A stretch of DNA of 64,000 nucleotides. It comes from Vandammella animalimorsus (GTDB lineage: Bacteria > Pseudomonadota > Gammaproteobacteria > Burkholderiales > Burkholderiaceae_C). Position numbers and translations under genes: made by a program. Below, one piece after another: positions 1 through 9,518 of the stretch (positions are counted from its first letter, which is position 1; every line of letters begins with the position of its first letter). Under the pieces are notes generated by a model that saw only the letters and a program-made list of their open reading frames with translations, did not search any database and had not been told where the DNA came from. The stretch lies in NCBI RefSeq assembly GCF_002285265.1, contig NZ_NSJB01000002.1:248001-312000 (forward strand). Reading direction: 5' to 3'.

Positions 1-94
1 CTTGCCCACGGTCACTTGCTGACCGTTGCGGGGGCAGCCAGGGATTCGCACCCTGTTCCCGTTTAACCGGCGCGCTCACGCGCGCCGGCACCTG
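1..94 (-). promoter_or_regulatory. Cobalamin (B12) riboswitch, cut by the left window edge
   Basis: Read on the minus strand, this stretch has the conserved core of cobalamin aptamers in order: GGTGCC, a GC-rich stem, TTAAACGGGAA, GGGTGCGAATCCC, GGCTGCCCCCGCAAC and a GGTCAGC hairpin. The 3' part of the aptamer and the controlled gene lie beyond position 1, to the left. In this family, adenosylcobalamin binding usually turns off B12 uptake (btuB-like) or biosynthesis genes. No such aptamer was seen in front of the cob genes at the other end of the window. Confidence 0.92.
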
Positions 95-233
95 CTGGAT
101 TTGCCCTGCCATGCAGGGCGGGCGCGAGTATAGCCGCAGCGCCTGCTTGGCCCAGCCGCGCGCGCCCTATGAAACGCGGCCAGGGCCTGCTCAAAATCTT
201 GGCTCAAGCCGCGCAAAGGCTGTGAACAGACCC

Positions 234-1202
234 TCAGAACTGCGCCAGCAGGTCGGACCAATCGGCCCGGCGGCCGGCATTGAGAAAGCGCTGCGGGTCT
301 TGCTGCTGGCCGTTGTGCAGCACCTCGAAATGCAGGTGCGCGCCGGTGGAGCGCCCGGTGCTGCCGACCTCGGCGATGGTCTCGCCACGGCGCACCACGT
401 CGCCGCGCTGCGCCAGCAATTTGGAGGCGTGGGCATAGCGGGTCACCAGGCCGTTGCCGTGGTCGATCTCCAGCAGGTTGCCGTAGGCGTGGTGGTATTC
501 GTGCGTGATGACGATGCCGCCTGCGGCGGCCAGGATCGGCGTGCCGGTCGGGGCCTGGAAATCCAGCCCCATGTGCTGGGCCTTGCGCCCGTTGAAGGGG
601 TCGATGCGCAGGCCAAAGCCCGAGCCCACCACGCGCCCGGGCACCGGCGCCTGGGTGGGGATCATGCGCTGGGCCAGATAGCGGGAAAAGAGCTGCGCCT
701 CCACCGCCGTGAGGAAATCGGCCTGCGCCGTCAGGCGGGTGTCGAGCAGCTGCAGCAGCTGGCGCAGCTCCTGGGCCTGCAGCGGCACATCGCCCACCAG
801 CGGGCCGCCCGCGCCGCCATCGAAAGCGCCCAGCAGCGCCGCCGGCTCGGCCGGCCCAGGCGCGGGCAGGCCGGCCAAGTCGGCCACGCGCTCGGACAGC
901 CCCTGCAACTGCAGCAGCCTGGCCTGCATCTGGCCCAGCTGGCGCGCCATGTCGTCGATGTTCTGGCGCATCAGCGCCCGCTCGGCGGCAAAGGCCTCGC
1001 TGGCCTGGCTGGCCACGCCGAGGAAGCGGTCGATGCTGCCGGCCTGCTCGCGCCAGCTGCCTTTGTGCAGCTGATGCTGCAGCAGCAACAGGCCCGCAGC
1101 CCCGGCCAGCAGCAACGCGGCCAGGCCCAGCGCCAGCGCGGTCAGCGAGAAATTCAGGCAGTAGCTGCGCCGCAAACGGGCGTCGGTAATAATCAATTGC
1201 AT
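234..1202 (-). CDS. M23 family metallopeptidase (LytM/peptidoglycan endopeptidase), membrane-anchored
   Basis: The protein has 322 aa. One N-terminal membrane segment (about residues 15-42) is followed by a helical, probably coiled-coil stretch (about 45-115) and a C-terminal M23 domain (about 185-300). Zinc and catalytic residues are visible as HMGLD (H210, D214) and HLH (H289, H291), so it is predicted to be an active cross-link endopeptidase acting in the periplasm. The start at MQLIITD is preferred over an upstream ATG because the membrane segment then sits at the usual position. In related bacteria this gene lies between a DUF721 gene and secA. Here DUF721 is divergent on the right and a B12 riboswitch replaces secA on the left. 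Confidence 0.88.
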   Translation of the reverse strand: MQLIITDARLRRSYCLNFSLTALALGLAALLLAGAAGLLLLQHQLHKGSWREQAGSIDRFLGVASQASEAFAAERALMRQNIDDMARQLGQMQARLLQLQGLSERVADLAGLPAPGPAEPAALLGAFDGGAGGPLVGDVPLQAQELRQLLQLLDTRLTAQADFLTAVEAQLFSRYLAQRMIPTQAPVPGRVVGSGFGLRIDPFNGRKAQHMGLDFQAPTGTPILAAAGGIVITHEYHHAYGNLLEIDHGNGLVTRYAHASKLLAQRGDVVRRGETIAEVGSTGRSTGAHLHFEVLHNGQQQDPQRFLNAGRRADWSDLLAQF

Positions 1203-1300
1203 GGGTGCAAACCGCCAAAAAACAAGCCGAGCCAAGCCGCAGCGCCTGGCTGCGGCGCGCCTGCCCGGCAAGCAAGGAAATTACGAAAACGGGGGCGGCC

Positions 1301-1726
1301 ATGCCTGAGCAGACCGCCCGCCCAGGGCCTCGCGCCCTGCCCCCCCGGCATGAAGCCCAGGCCGCAGGCCAGCGCGTGGCGGGCACGCACATTGGCGCCC
1401 TGGTGCAGCGCTCACCGCTGCTGGCGCAATTGACGCAGCAGGCCGAGCTGTCACGTCGCCTGCTGCAATGCATTGCGCCCCATCTGCCCGCGCCGCTGCG
1501 CGCCGCCGTGCAGGCGGGGCCGGTGCTGGGCCAGGAATGGTGCCTGATTGTGCCAAACCCGGCCGCCGCCGCCAAATTGCGCCACCTCAGCCCGCTGTTG
1601 CTCGACGCGCTGGCCCAGCCAGGGCCAGCCTTGCAGGAGGGCATGCCCCGCATCGAGAAAATCCGCGTGCGCGTCAGCAAATTGCCCGCACCCGATGCGG
1701 CCGCCGGGCCTGGGCAGCCGGTGTGA
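1301..1726 (+). CDS. DUF721 (DciA-like) protein
   Basis: The protein has 141 aa. The core, with SPLLAQLTQQAEL near the N-terminus and the later stretch WCLIVPNPAAAAKLRHL, matches the DUF721 fold. DciA members of this fold help load the replicative helicase. The start chosen at MPEQTARP leaves out a low-complexity upstream extension that could start at 1205. The gene is divergent from the M23 gene and its end almost touches the end of recC (8 bp apart, convergent). The helicase-loading role is family knowledge only, because betaproteobacterial members are poorly studied. Confidence 0.75.
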   Translation: MPEQTARPGPRALPPRHEAQAAGQRVAGTHIGALVQRSPLLAQLTQQAELSRRLLQCIAPHLPAPLRAAVQAGPVLGQEWCLIVPNPAAAAKLRHLSPLLLDALAQPGPALQEGMPRIEKIRVRVSKLPAPDAAAGPGQPV

Positions 1727-1734
1727 ACAGGTTC

Positions 1735-4700
1735 TCAGGCAGAGCTTTCTGCGCCCTGCTCCTCTTGCGCCCAGTGCACTTGCACGTATTGCTCCAGCCA
1801 ATCATGCAGCGGCTGCAGCCATTGCCTGGCCCAGCTTTCAAAGGCGCCGCTGGCCTGCAGCGCGGCAAAGTCGGGCCAGACGCGGGCCAGGGCCGGCTGG
1901 CGTTGGGCCGAGCCGGTGCGCTGGTGGCCGCCGTCGTAGGCCTGGCGGGCGGCGCTGCGCGCGGCGCGCTGGGCTTCGGGCTCGGGCGCTGACTGGCTTT
2001 GGGCCTTGTGCAGCGCATTCCACCAGGCCAGGGCGGTATCGAAATCCAGCGGCAGGGGCTGCGGCCCCGCCAGGGCTTGCGCGGCCATGGCCAGCACGTC
2101 GTTCAGCCAGGCCTGGGCCTGGCCGGCGGGGATGGGGGCGATGTCCAGCACGCCATCCAGCGCCAGCACCCGCATGGCCGGGCCGCGCCCGCCTGCCTTG
2201 GCATCGGTTGAATCGCCTGGGGCGCTCGCGCCGGGCGCATCGGGCGCACAGGCGGCCAACAGGCACGATTGCAGCCAGGGCCGCAGCAGGAGGTGCAGGA
2301 GCAGGTCGCCCGATGAGGTTTGCAGCTGGCCGGGCTGCACGTGCAGCACCAGCGCATCGCCAGCGGCATTGCGGCGCCAGGGCGGTGCCCAGTCCTCGAT
2401 CCAGGGCTGCTGCTGCGGCTGTGCTGGCCCGGCTGGCTCGGGCGGCCAGCGCAGGCGCGGCGCCGGGGTCTGGGCCTGGGGCCAGTCGCGCACGCTGGCT
2501 TGCCAGGCCTGCAGCAGCCATTGCCATTGCGCCAGCCATTGCTGTTGCAGTTGCTCGGCCCAGGCGCCCAGCGGCATGTCGCCCTGGCGCTGGATGCGCT
2601 CCAACTCGTGCAGCAGCGCCTGCTGCAGTGCCTCGGGCTGGGGGGGCGGGGCCTGCTCGATCAGGGGCCGCAGCCGCTGCAGCAGGTGCTCGAAGATGTG
2701 CCAGCGCTGCAGGCCGTCGATGGCCAGCGGCTCGCAATCGTCGGCCCGTTCGTCCAGCGGCGCAAAGCGGGTTTGCAGCCGGATGGCAAACCACTGCGGC
2801 ACGGGGTGTCGCCAGATGGCCGCCAGCTCGGCCACCGACCAGGGGCGCGCAGTGACTGCCGGCGTGGCGACCGGCGCTGTGATCGGCGCTGTAGTCGGCG
2901 CAGCAGGCGGGCCGCCCTGGGCTTGCAGCAGGCGCAGGCCCAGGTCCTCGGCCTGCGGCTGCGCTGCGGGCTGGGGGTGCCATTCCCAGGCCCAGCTGGG
3001 CAGCGGCTGATCGGCCTGGGCCTGGGACTGGGGCTGAGGCTGGTCTTGCGCCTGGCTGGGGGGTGGCTGCAGAAAGTAGCGCGGGTTGAAGGGCTGCAGC
3101 GGGTGTTCGGTGGTGCGCTCGGCCACGGCCTGGGCGCTCCAGCGGGCGCTGAGGTAGTCGCGCAGCTGCGCCACCAGCACCGAGGGCGGGCGCGGGGTGT
3201 TGTCGCGCACGCTTTTGCCGACCCAGCTGATGAGCAGTTGCTGGCGCGCCGAGAGCAGCGCCTCCAGCATGAGCTGGCGATCGTCCTGCGTGCGGCTGCG
3301 GTCGCCCGGGCGCTGCTGGCCGGGCAGGCGCATCAGGTCCATGGCGTTGGGCGTGGCGCGGCGCGGGTACACGCCTTCGTCCATGCCCAGCAGGCAGACG
3401 ATGCGAAACGGGATGGCGCGCATGGGCAGCAGGGTGCAGAAGGTCACGCCGCCGGCGTGAAAGCGCTGCTGCGGCTCGGGCCCCTGCAGCCGCGCCAGCC
3501 AGGCGTGGCGCGCCACGGGCAGCGCCAGCGGCTGTTCGCAGCCGGCCTGCAGGCAGGCGTCCAGCCATTGCTGCAGCGCCTGCTCCAGCAGTTGCAGCGC
3601 GGCCTGGTCGGCTTCGCTGGCGGGCTGGAAGAAGTCGGCCAGCAGCGCGCGCCAGCGCTGGCCCCATTGCAGCGGCGTGGCGCTGTGGCCCAGTTCATGC
3701 TGCCAGTGCTGCAGGCGCTGCACCAGATGGGCCAGCGCGCCCACGTGGCCGGCGGCCAGGCCGCCGATTTCCTCATAGGGCGCAAGGCCCCCCCAGCCTT
3801 GCTGGCTGGCATAGCCCAGCAGCATGCGCTGCAGGCCAAACCAGGCGCTGTTTTGCACGCCCATGTGCGCCAGCCCGAGCTGCTGGCGGTGTGCCCCGTC
3901 CAGCCCCCAGCGGATGCCGCTGCCCTGCATCCAGGCCTGCAGCGTGGCCACGCCTTCATCGTCCAGGCCCAGACGCTGCGCCACGGCCGGCACGGCCAGC
4001 AGGTCGCTGAGCTGCGACAGGCTCGCGCGCTGCTGCGGCAGTTGCGACAGCCACTCTACGGCCTGCACCAGCGGGCTGACGGCCTGCGCGCCCAGGTCGG
4101 CAATGGCAAAGGGGATGTGGCGCGCATCCTGCGGGCCGTATTGGCCGAATACGGCGCGGATCAGGGGCGCGTACTGGGCGATGTCGGGCACCATGACGAC
4201 GATCTCGCGCGGCGCCACGGGCGGTTGGCCCTGGCCGGCGGCATCCGGCACATCGCCCGGTGCCGCGCCGCCGGGCAGCATGAGTTCGAGCAAATGGGTG
4301 TGCAGGGCCTCCAGCTCGCGCACCGGGCTGTGCGCGATCTGAAAGCAGATGCTGCGGTCCTGCGGCGCCAGCGCCGCAGTGCGCAGCGGCTCGCTCAATG
4401 GCAGCAGGTCGCGGATGTGCTCTTGCACCTGGCGCAGCATGCTGGGGGCGGCTTCTGTGCCAACCTCTGCTCCAACCTCTGCGCCAGCTTCGGTATCGGC
4501 CTCGGTGTCGTAGAGGTCGATGCGCGGCAGGCCCTGGCCCTGCTGCTGCGCCAGGGCCTGCTGTTCGTAGTGTTCGAGCAGGCGCACGAAATCGCGCACC
4601 TGCCGGCCCCAGGTGGTCAGCAACGGGTTGGCATGGGCGTGCATGGCGCTGAGCTCAATGGCCGCCAGTTGCTGCTCTGGCCTGCGCTGGTCTGCCCTCT

Positions 4701-5682
4701 GGCGCAGCAGGCGGGCAAACAGCTCGCGCCCTGGCACGGCATCGCTCCAGTACATCTGGCAGGGGTTGGGCACGGCCAGCAGCACCTGGGCATGCCGGCC
4801 CAGGGCGGTGAGCAGCTCCAGCACTGGCACATGCAGGTGCGATGCGCCAAAGAGCATGATGCGGCGCGGCAGCGGCTGGGCCGGGCTGCCCTGCGCCAAT
4901 TGCGCCAGCGCGCGCTGGTGCAGGCGCGGGCGGATGACCTGCTGCTGGGCCGCATCCAGGCTGTGCAGCAGCGCGTGCCACAGCGCTGCTTGCCAACGCT
5001 GCGCGGGCGGCAGCGGCTGCTGGGCCTGGCCGCCCAGGAAGGGGGCCAGCTGCTCGCGCCCCTGGGCCCAGTCCTGCAGCCAATCGGGCCGGTAGACCTG
5101 GTACTGGTCGAACAAATCGGCAATGCGCAAGGCCAGCTGGTACAGCGCGTGCTGGGCCAGCTCCGGCGCGGGCGGCGCGGCAAGGCCACCATCGTCGCCC
5201 TCCTGCGCCTGGCCGGCCAGCGCCCGCTGCGCGGCCTGCAGGCTTTGGCGCAGCGGCTGCCAGATCGGCTCGTCGGCGGGCTCGGCAAGGGGTTCGGCGG
5301 GGGGCTCGGCATGCGGCGCGCACGCCTGGCCCAGCAGCGCCGGCAGGATGCGCATCAGCCGCCAGAGCATGTCGGCCTTGTCCAGCGGCGTGTGCTGCGG
5401 CACCTGCTGCGGGCCCAGGATGCGCCGGTACATGCGCCAGGCAAAGCGGCTGGGCAGCTCCATCTGCACGGCGGCGCTGATGCCCAGCTCGCGCGCCAGC
5501 GCCATCTTCAGCCATTCGCCCATGCCCTGGCTTTGCACCAGCACCACCTCCTGCTCCAGCGCCTGCAGCGGATGCTGGCGCATCCAGGCCGCCAGGGCCT
5601 GGGCCAGCGCCTCGGTGCGGTTGCTGTGCAGGCTGACGATGCCGGGGGCGATGGGTGCGGTGGAGTCGGAGCTTTGGAGCAC
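1735..5682 (-). CDS. recC: Exodeoxyribonuclease V subunit gamma (RecC)
   Basis: The protein has 1315 aa and starts at GTG. The N-terminal block (LHSNRTEALAQAL, then VQSQGMGEWLKMALARELGI) is the RecC signature, and further family blocks include VMVPDIAQYAPLIRAVFG and CLLGMDEGVYPR. RecC is the Chi-recognition and scaffold subunit of RecBCD, which resects double-strand breaks in the cytoplasm. It is longer than E. coli RecC (about 1120 aa) because of low-complexity Gln/Ala/Pro insertions, for example around residues 870-930. recB and recD usually follow directly but are absent here. The next gene to the left is the convergent DUF721 gene. Confidence 0.93.
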   Translation of the reverse strand: MLQSSDSTAPIAPGIVSLHSNRTEALAQALAAWMRQHPLQALEQEVVLVQSQGMGEWLKMALARELGISAAVQMELPSRFAWRMYRRILGPQQVPQHTPLDKADMLWRLMRILPALLGQACAPHAEPPAEPLAEPADEPIWQPLRQSLQAAQRALAGQAQEGDDGGLAAPPAPELAQHALYQLALRIADLFDQYQVYRPDWLQDWAQGREQLAPFLGGQAQQPLPPAQRWQAALWHALLHSLDAAQQQVIRPRLHQRALAQLAQGSPAQPLPRRIMLFGASHLHVPVLELLTALGRHAQVLLAVPNPCQMYWSDAVPGRELFARLLRQRADQRRPEQQLAAIELSAMHAHANPLLTTWGRQVRDFVRLLEHYEQQALAQQQGQGLPRIDLYDTEADTEAGAEVGAEVGTEAAPSMLRQVQEHIRDLLPLSEPLRTAALAPQDRSICFQIAHSPVRELEALHTHLLELMLPGGAAPGDVPDAAGQGQPPVAPREIVVMVPDIAQYAPLIRAVFGQYGPQDARHIPFAIADLGAQAVSPLVQAVEWLSQLPQQRASLSQLSDLLAVPAVAQRLGLDDEGVATLQAWMQGSGIRWGLDGAHRQQLGLAHMGVQNSAWFGLQRMLLGYASQQGWGGLAPYEEIGGLAAGHVGALAHLVQRLQHWQHELGHSATPLQWGQRWRALLADFFQPASEADQAALQLLEQALQQWLDACLQAGCEQPLALPVARHAWLARLQGPEPQQRFHAGGVTFCTLLPMRAIPFRIVCLLGMDEGVYPRRATPNAMDLMRLPGQQRPGDRSRTQDDRQLMLEALLSARQQLLISWVGKSVRDNTPRPPSVLVAQLRDYLSARWSAQAVAERTTEHPLQPFNPRYFLQPPPSQAQDQPQPQSQAQADQPLPSWAWEWHPQPAAQPQAEDLGLRLLQAQGGPPAAPTTAPITAPVATPAVTARPWSVAELAAIWRHPVPQWFAIRLQTRFAPLDERADDCEPLAIDGLQRWHIFEHLLQRLRPLIEQAPPPQPEALQQALLHELERIQRQGDMPLGAWAEQLQQQWLAQWQWLLQAWQASVRDWPQAQTPAPRLRWPPEPAGPAQPQQQPWIEDWAPPWRRNAAGDALVLHVQPGQLQTSSGDLLLHLLLRPWLQSCLLAACAPDAPGASAPGDSTDAKAGGRGPAMRVLALDGVLDIAPIPAGQAQAWLNDVLAMAAQALAGPQPLPLDFDTALAWWNALHKAQSQSAPEPEAQRAARSAARQAYDGGHQRTGSAQRQPALARVWPDFAALQASGAFESWARQWLQPLHDWLEQYVQVHWAQEEQGAESSA

Positions 5683-5885
5683 GGGCAGGCGGGGCAGGAA
5701 GAGGGCCGTCGGGGCAATGGGCGCGAATGATGGGCGCGAATATATCGGGGAACGGCCTGGCCGCGCGGCATGGCCTTCAGACCCAGCGCTGCCGCCCCCG
5801 TGGGCGGGCGGTGCGGGCCGCTATCATGGCGGCCCTTTGCGTGTGCCGCACCTGCGGCCACGCCTTTGTTGCCAAAACCTGCCCC

Positions 5886-7928
5886 ATGTCTGCTGGACTC
5901 AATCTTGCCCAAACCCAGGCCGTGCACCACATCCACGGGCCTTCGCTGGTGCTGGCCGGCGCGGGCTCGGGCAAGACGCGCGTCATCACGCACAAGATCG
6001 CCCACCTGATCCAAAGCGGGCTGGCGCCCAGCCGCATTGCCGCCATCACCTTCACCAACAAGGCCGCCGCCGAGATGCGCGAGCGCGCCCGTGGCCTGAT
6101 CGGCAAGGCCGCGCGCGAGGTGCTGATCTGCACCTTCCACGCGCTGGGCGTGCGCATGGTGCGCGAGGACGGCGCGCTGCTGGGGCTCAAGCCGCAGTTC
6201 AGCATCCTCGACAGCGACGACGTGCTGTCCATCCTCAAGGAATGCGGCGGCACCACCGACAGCGCGCTGGCGCGCCAGTGGCAATGGACCATCAGCCGCT
6301 GGAAGAACGAGGGCCTGAACGCCGAGCAGGCCCAGCAGGCCGCGCAGGACGAGGCCGAGAAAGTGGCCGCCGCCGTCATGGCGCGCTACCAGGAGCGCCT
6401 GAGCGCCTACCAGAGCGTGGACTTTGACGACCTGGTGGGCCTGCCGCTGGCGCTGCTGCGCCAGCACCCGCAAGTGCGCGAGAAATGGCAGACGCGCCTG
6501 GGCCACGTGCTGGTGGACGAATACCAGGACACCAACGCCACGCAGTACGAGCTGCTCAAGCTGCTGGTGGGCCAGCGCGGGCACTTCACCGCCGTGGGCG
6601 ACGACGACCAGTCCATCTACGGCTGGCGCGGCGCCACGCTGGAGAATCTGAAGAAACTGCCGGTGGACTTTCCCGCGCTGTGCGTCATCAAGCTGGAGCA
6701 GAACTACCGCTCCACCAGCGCCATCCTGCGCGCGGCCAACCACGTCATCGGCCCCAACCCCAAGCTGTTTCCCAAGACGCTGTACTCCGAGCTGGGCGAG
6801 GGCGAACCCGTGCGCGTGATCGACTGCGACTCCGAGGAGCACGAGGCCGAGCGCATCGTCGCGCGGCTGCAAAGCCTGCGCGCGGCCAACCCCCTGCCCG
6901 AGTGGCGCGACTTCGCCATCCTCTACCGCGCCAACCACCAGGCCAAGCCGCTGGAGAAGGCGCTGCGCAAGGCCAGCATCCCCTACAAGGTCTCGGGCGG
7001 CACCAGCTTTTTCGACCGCGCCGAAATCAAGGACCTGTGCGCCTGGTTCCGGCTCTGGAGCAACGAGGACGACGACCCGGCCTTCGTGCGCGCCATCACC
7101 GCGCCGCGCCGCGGCATCGGCCACCAAAGCCTGGCGCAGCTGGGCGAGTTCGCCGGGCAGATCAAGACCAGCCTGCACGAGGCGCTGTTCAACCCCATGC
7201 TGCCCGCGCGCATCAGCGCGCGCGCGCTGGGCGGCCTGCAGGAGTTCGGCCGCCAGCTCGGCGAGCTGCAATACCGCGCGCGCCACGCCGTCGGGCGCGA
7301 GGCCGCGCGCCAGTTCCTGCGCGACTGGCTGGAGGAAATCCGCTTCGAGAACTACCTGCTGGACCAATCCGACACCCCCGCCGCCGCCGCCAGCCGCTGG
7401 GCCAATGTGCAGGAATTTTGCGACTGGATGGCCCAGCGCGCCGGCGGCGAGCTGGACGCGCCGGACATGGCCAGCGGCGCTGGCGGCCTGGCCAGCCCGG
7501 CCAAAAGCCTGCTCGAAGTGGCCCAGACCATCGCCCTGCTCTCGACCCTGACCGAGCAGGAAAAGGAGCAAAACGTCGTCACCCTCTCCACGCTGCACGC
7601 CGCCAAGGGCCTGGAGTGGCCGCACGTGGTCATGGCCGGCGTCAACGAAGGCGTGCTGCCCTTCCAGCAAGGCGAGGACAGCCCCGCCGACCCGCGCCGC
7701 CTGGAAGAAGAGCGCCGCCTGATGTACGTGGGCATCACCCGCGCGCAGCGCACCCTGGCCGTGAGCTGGGCGCGGCGGCGCAAGAAAGGGCGCGACTGGG
7801 TGCCCGCCCAGCCCAGCCGCTTCATCGCCGAGATGCAGCTCGAGCCCGGCACCGCCCGCGAAGACCCGCGCGCCAAGCTGCGCGCGCTGCGCGAGGAGTT
7901 CGCCCGCAAGGCTGCCGCCCCCAAGTAA
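5886..7928 (+). CDS. rep: ATP-dependent DNA helicase, Rep/UvrD superfamily 1 (Rep-like)
   Basis: The protein has 680 aa. The SF1A motifs are all present: Walker A AGAGSGKT (about 24-31), [15 protein letters not shown] (motif II), [13 protein letters not shown] (motif III), QNYRS (motif IV), [10 protein letters not shown] (motif V) and VGITRAQR (motif VI). Size and motif spelling fit Rep, a 3'-5' helicase that clears proteins ahead of replication forks, better than UvrD. The start MSAGLNLAQ is the usual Rep start. An upstream in-frame ATG at 5826 would add a cysteine-rich 20-residue extension and is considered less likely. The gene is divergent from recC. Confidence 0.9.
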   Translation: MSAGLNLAQTQAVHHIHGPSLVLAGAGSGKTRVITHKIAHLIQSGLAPSRIAAITFTNKAAAEMRERARGLIGKAAREVLICTFHALGVRMVREDGALLGLKPQFSILDSDDVLSILKECGGTTDSALARQWQWTISRWKNEGLNAEQAQQAAQDEAEKVAAAVMARYQERLSAYQSVDFDDLVGLPLALLRQHPQVREKWQTRLGHVLVDEYQDTNATQYELLKLLVGQRGHFTAVGDDDQSIYGWRGATLENLKKLPVDFPALCVIKLEQNYRSTSAILRAANHVIGPNPKLFPKTLYSELGEGEPVRVIDCDSEEHEAERIVARLQSLRAANPLPEWRDFAILYRANHQAKPLEKALRKASIPYKVSGGTSFFDRAEIKDLCAWFRLWSNEDDDPAFVRAITAPRRGIGHQSLAQLGEFAGQIKTSLHEALFNPMLPARISARALGGLQEFGRQLGELQYRARHAVGREAARQFLRDWLEEIRFENYLLDQSDTPAAAASRWANVQEFCDWMAQRAGGELDAPDMASGAGGLASPAKSLLEVAQTIALLSTLTEQEKEQNVVTLSTLHAAKGLEWPHVVMAGVNEGVLPFQQGEDSPADPRRLEEERRLMYVGITRAQRTLAVSWARRRKKGRDWVPAQPSRFIAEMQLEPGTAREDPRAKLRALREEFARKAAAPK

Positions 7929-7982
7929 GCGGCCGATCTGCCCTCGCGCAGAGACCGCAAACAGCTTCCTACAATCGCGCCC

Positions 7983-8867
7983 ATGCCGCCCGCCGCCCCG
8001 CCATCGCCCGCCACCACAGCTACGCCAAGCACCAACGCCAGCCGCATCTGGGCCCTGGTGCCCAGCGCCGGCATCGGCCAGCGCGCCAGCGCCGGCGCCC
8101 CGGGCCAGACGCCACATGCCGCGCCGCAGGCCAAGCAATACCGCCGCCTGCTGGGCCAAAGCCTGCTGGCGCACACGCTGCAGGCCCTGCTGCAGGTGCC
8201 CGCCATCGAGCGCATTGCCGTGGTCATCGCGCCGGGCGATACGCAGTTTGAGCAACTGTCCGAGCACGCCCTGCCGCGCGTGCAGGCCCATGCCGTGGGC
8301 GGCGCCAGCCGCGCCGAATCGGTGCGCAACGGCCTGGCCGTGCTGCAACAGGCCTACGGCGCGCAGCCGCAGGACTGGGTGCTGGTGCACGATGCGGCGC
8401 GCTGCCTGCTCACGCCCGCGCTGGTGCAGCGCCTGCTCGATGCCTGCCTGGGCGATGCCGTCGGCGGCCTGCTGGCCCTGCCGCTGCCCGATACCCTCAA
8501 GCAACAGGCCCAGGCGCCAGCCGACATGGCCCAGGCCGGCGCAGCGCGCAGCGCGCAGACCGTGCCGCGCAGCGGCAAATGGCTGGCGCAGACGCCGCAG
8601 CTGTTTCGCCTGCAACTGCTCGGCCAGGCGCTGGCGCGCCCCGATCTGGACGCCATCACCGACGAGGCCAGCGCCATCGAGGCCCTGGGCCAGCAGCCGC
8701 TGCTGGTGCCCTCCAGCGCGCACAACATCAAGATCACCTACCCCGAGGACTTTGCCCTGGCCGAGGCCCTGCTGCGCGCGCGCCAGCAAGAGCAGGCCGG
8801 CCCCGCCGCGATCACAGCGACCACAACGATCGCCGCGCCCGCCGCACCCGCCGCCGTGCAGCCCTAG
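7983..8867 (+). CDS. ispD: 2-C-methyl-D-erythritol 4-phosphate cytidylyltransferase
   Basis: The protein has 294 aa and catalyses the CTP-dependent third step of the MEP isoprenoid pathway. The nucleotide-binding loop is a variant ([11 protein letters not shown]), followed by [33 protein letters not shown] and the C-terminal [14 protein letters not shown], all typical of IspD. Compared with the usual length (about 230 aa) it carries an Ala/Thr-rich N-terminal tail of about 25 residues, an insertion after the P-loop and an Ala-rich C-terminal tail. ispF follows 37 bp downstream on the same strand, the common ispDF pair. Confidence 0.95.
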   Translation: MPPAAPPSPATTATPSTNASRIWALVPSAGIGQRASAGAPGQTPHAAPQAKQYRRLLGQSLLAHTLQALLQVPAIERIAVVIAPGDTQFEQLSEHALPRVQAHAVGGASRAESVRNGLAVLQQAYGAQPQDWVLVHDAARCLLTPALVQRLLDACLGDAVGGLLALPLPDTLKQQAQAPADMAQAGAARSAQTVPRSGKWLAQTPQLFRLQLLGQALARPDLDAITDEASAIEALGQQPLLVPSSAHNIKITYPEDFALAEALLRARQQEQAGPAAITATTTIAAPAAPAAVQP

Positions 8868-8904
8868 CCGCCCAAGCCGTCAGCCAGCCCCCCGCACCCT
8901 GCCC

Positions 8905-9486
8905 ATGAACGCCCCATCCACGCCCACCGCCAGCCCCGCCAACAGCGCCGACAACACCAACGCCGCCAACGCCACGCCTGCGCCCTTGCCGCCGGCCCTG
9001 CCCGCCTTGCGCATCGGCCAGGGCTGGGACACCCACGCCCTGGTGCCGGGCCGCGCGCTGATCCTCGGCGGCGTGCCCATCGCCCACAGCAAGGGCCTGC
9101 TGGGCCACTCCGACGCGGACGTGCTGCTGCACGCGCTGACCGACGCGCTGCTGGGCGGCGCGGGCCTGGGCGACATCGGCCGGCACTTCCCGGACACCGA
9201 CCCGGCCTTCCGCGGCGCGGACTCGACCGTGTTGCTGCAAGAGGCCTACCGCCGCGTGCAGCAGCAGGGCTGGCGCATCGTCAACATCGACAGCACCATC
9301 ATCGCCCAGGCCCCCAAGCTGGCGCCGCACATCGAGGCCATGCGCCAGCACATCGCCGCCGCGCTGGGCCTGCAGGCGGCGCAGGTCAACATCAAGGCCA
9401 AGACGGCCGAGAAGCTCGGCCCCGTGGGCCAGGGCCAGGCCATGCAGGCCCAGGCGGTGGTGCTGCTGGCCGCGGCGGCGGCCTGA
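8905..9486 (+). CDS. ispF: 2-C-methyl-D-erythritol 2,4-cyclodiphosphate synthase
   Basis: The protein has 193 aa. Metal ligands are seen in [12 protein letters not shown] (D and H) and in [19 protein letters not shown]. The C-terminal [17 protein letters not shown]-type block (here [15 protein letters not shown]) binds the CMP moiety. It follows ispD in the MEP pathway. The first 35 residues or so are an Ala/Asn/Pro-rich extension not found in most family members. An ATG internal to this tail is not available, so the first ATG is kept. Confidence 0.95.
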   Translation: MNAPSTPTASPANSADNTNAANATPAPLPPALPALRIGQGWDTHALVPGRALILGGVPIAHSKGLLGHSDADVLLHALTDALLGGAGLGDIGRHFPDTDPAFRGADSTVLLQEAYRRVQQQGWRIVNIDSTIIAQAPKLAPHIEAMRQHIAAALGLQAAQVNIKAKTAEKLGPVGQGQAMQAQAVVLLAAAAA

Positions 9487-9518
9487 AGCGGGCAGCGGGC
9501 ACCGAAGGCGCTGTCATC

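Noticed and set aside
2320-5730. Long open frame on the plus strand opposite recC
   Set aside because: It is a by-product of high GC and third-position bias. The translated text is Gly/Arg/Gln-rich with no domain, while the minus strand encodes a clear RecC.
5508-8789. Long minus-strand open frame opposite the Rep helicase and ispD
   Set aside because: No recognisable domain. The opposite strand holds well-conserved genes with proper starts.
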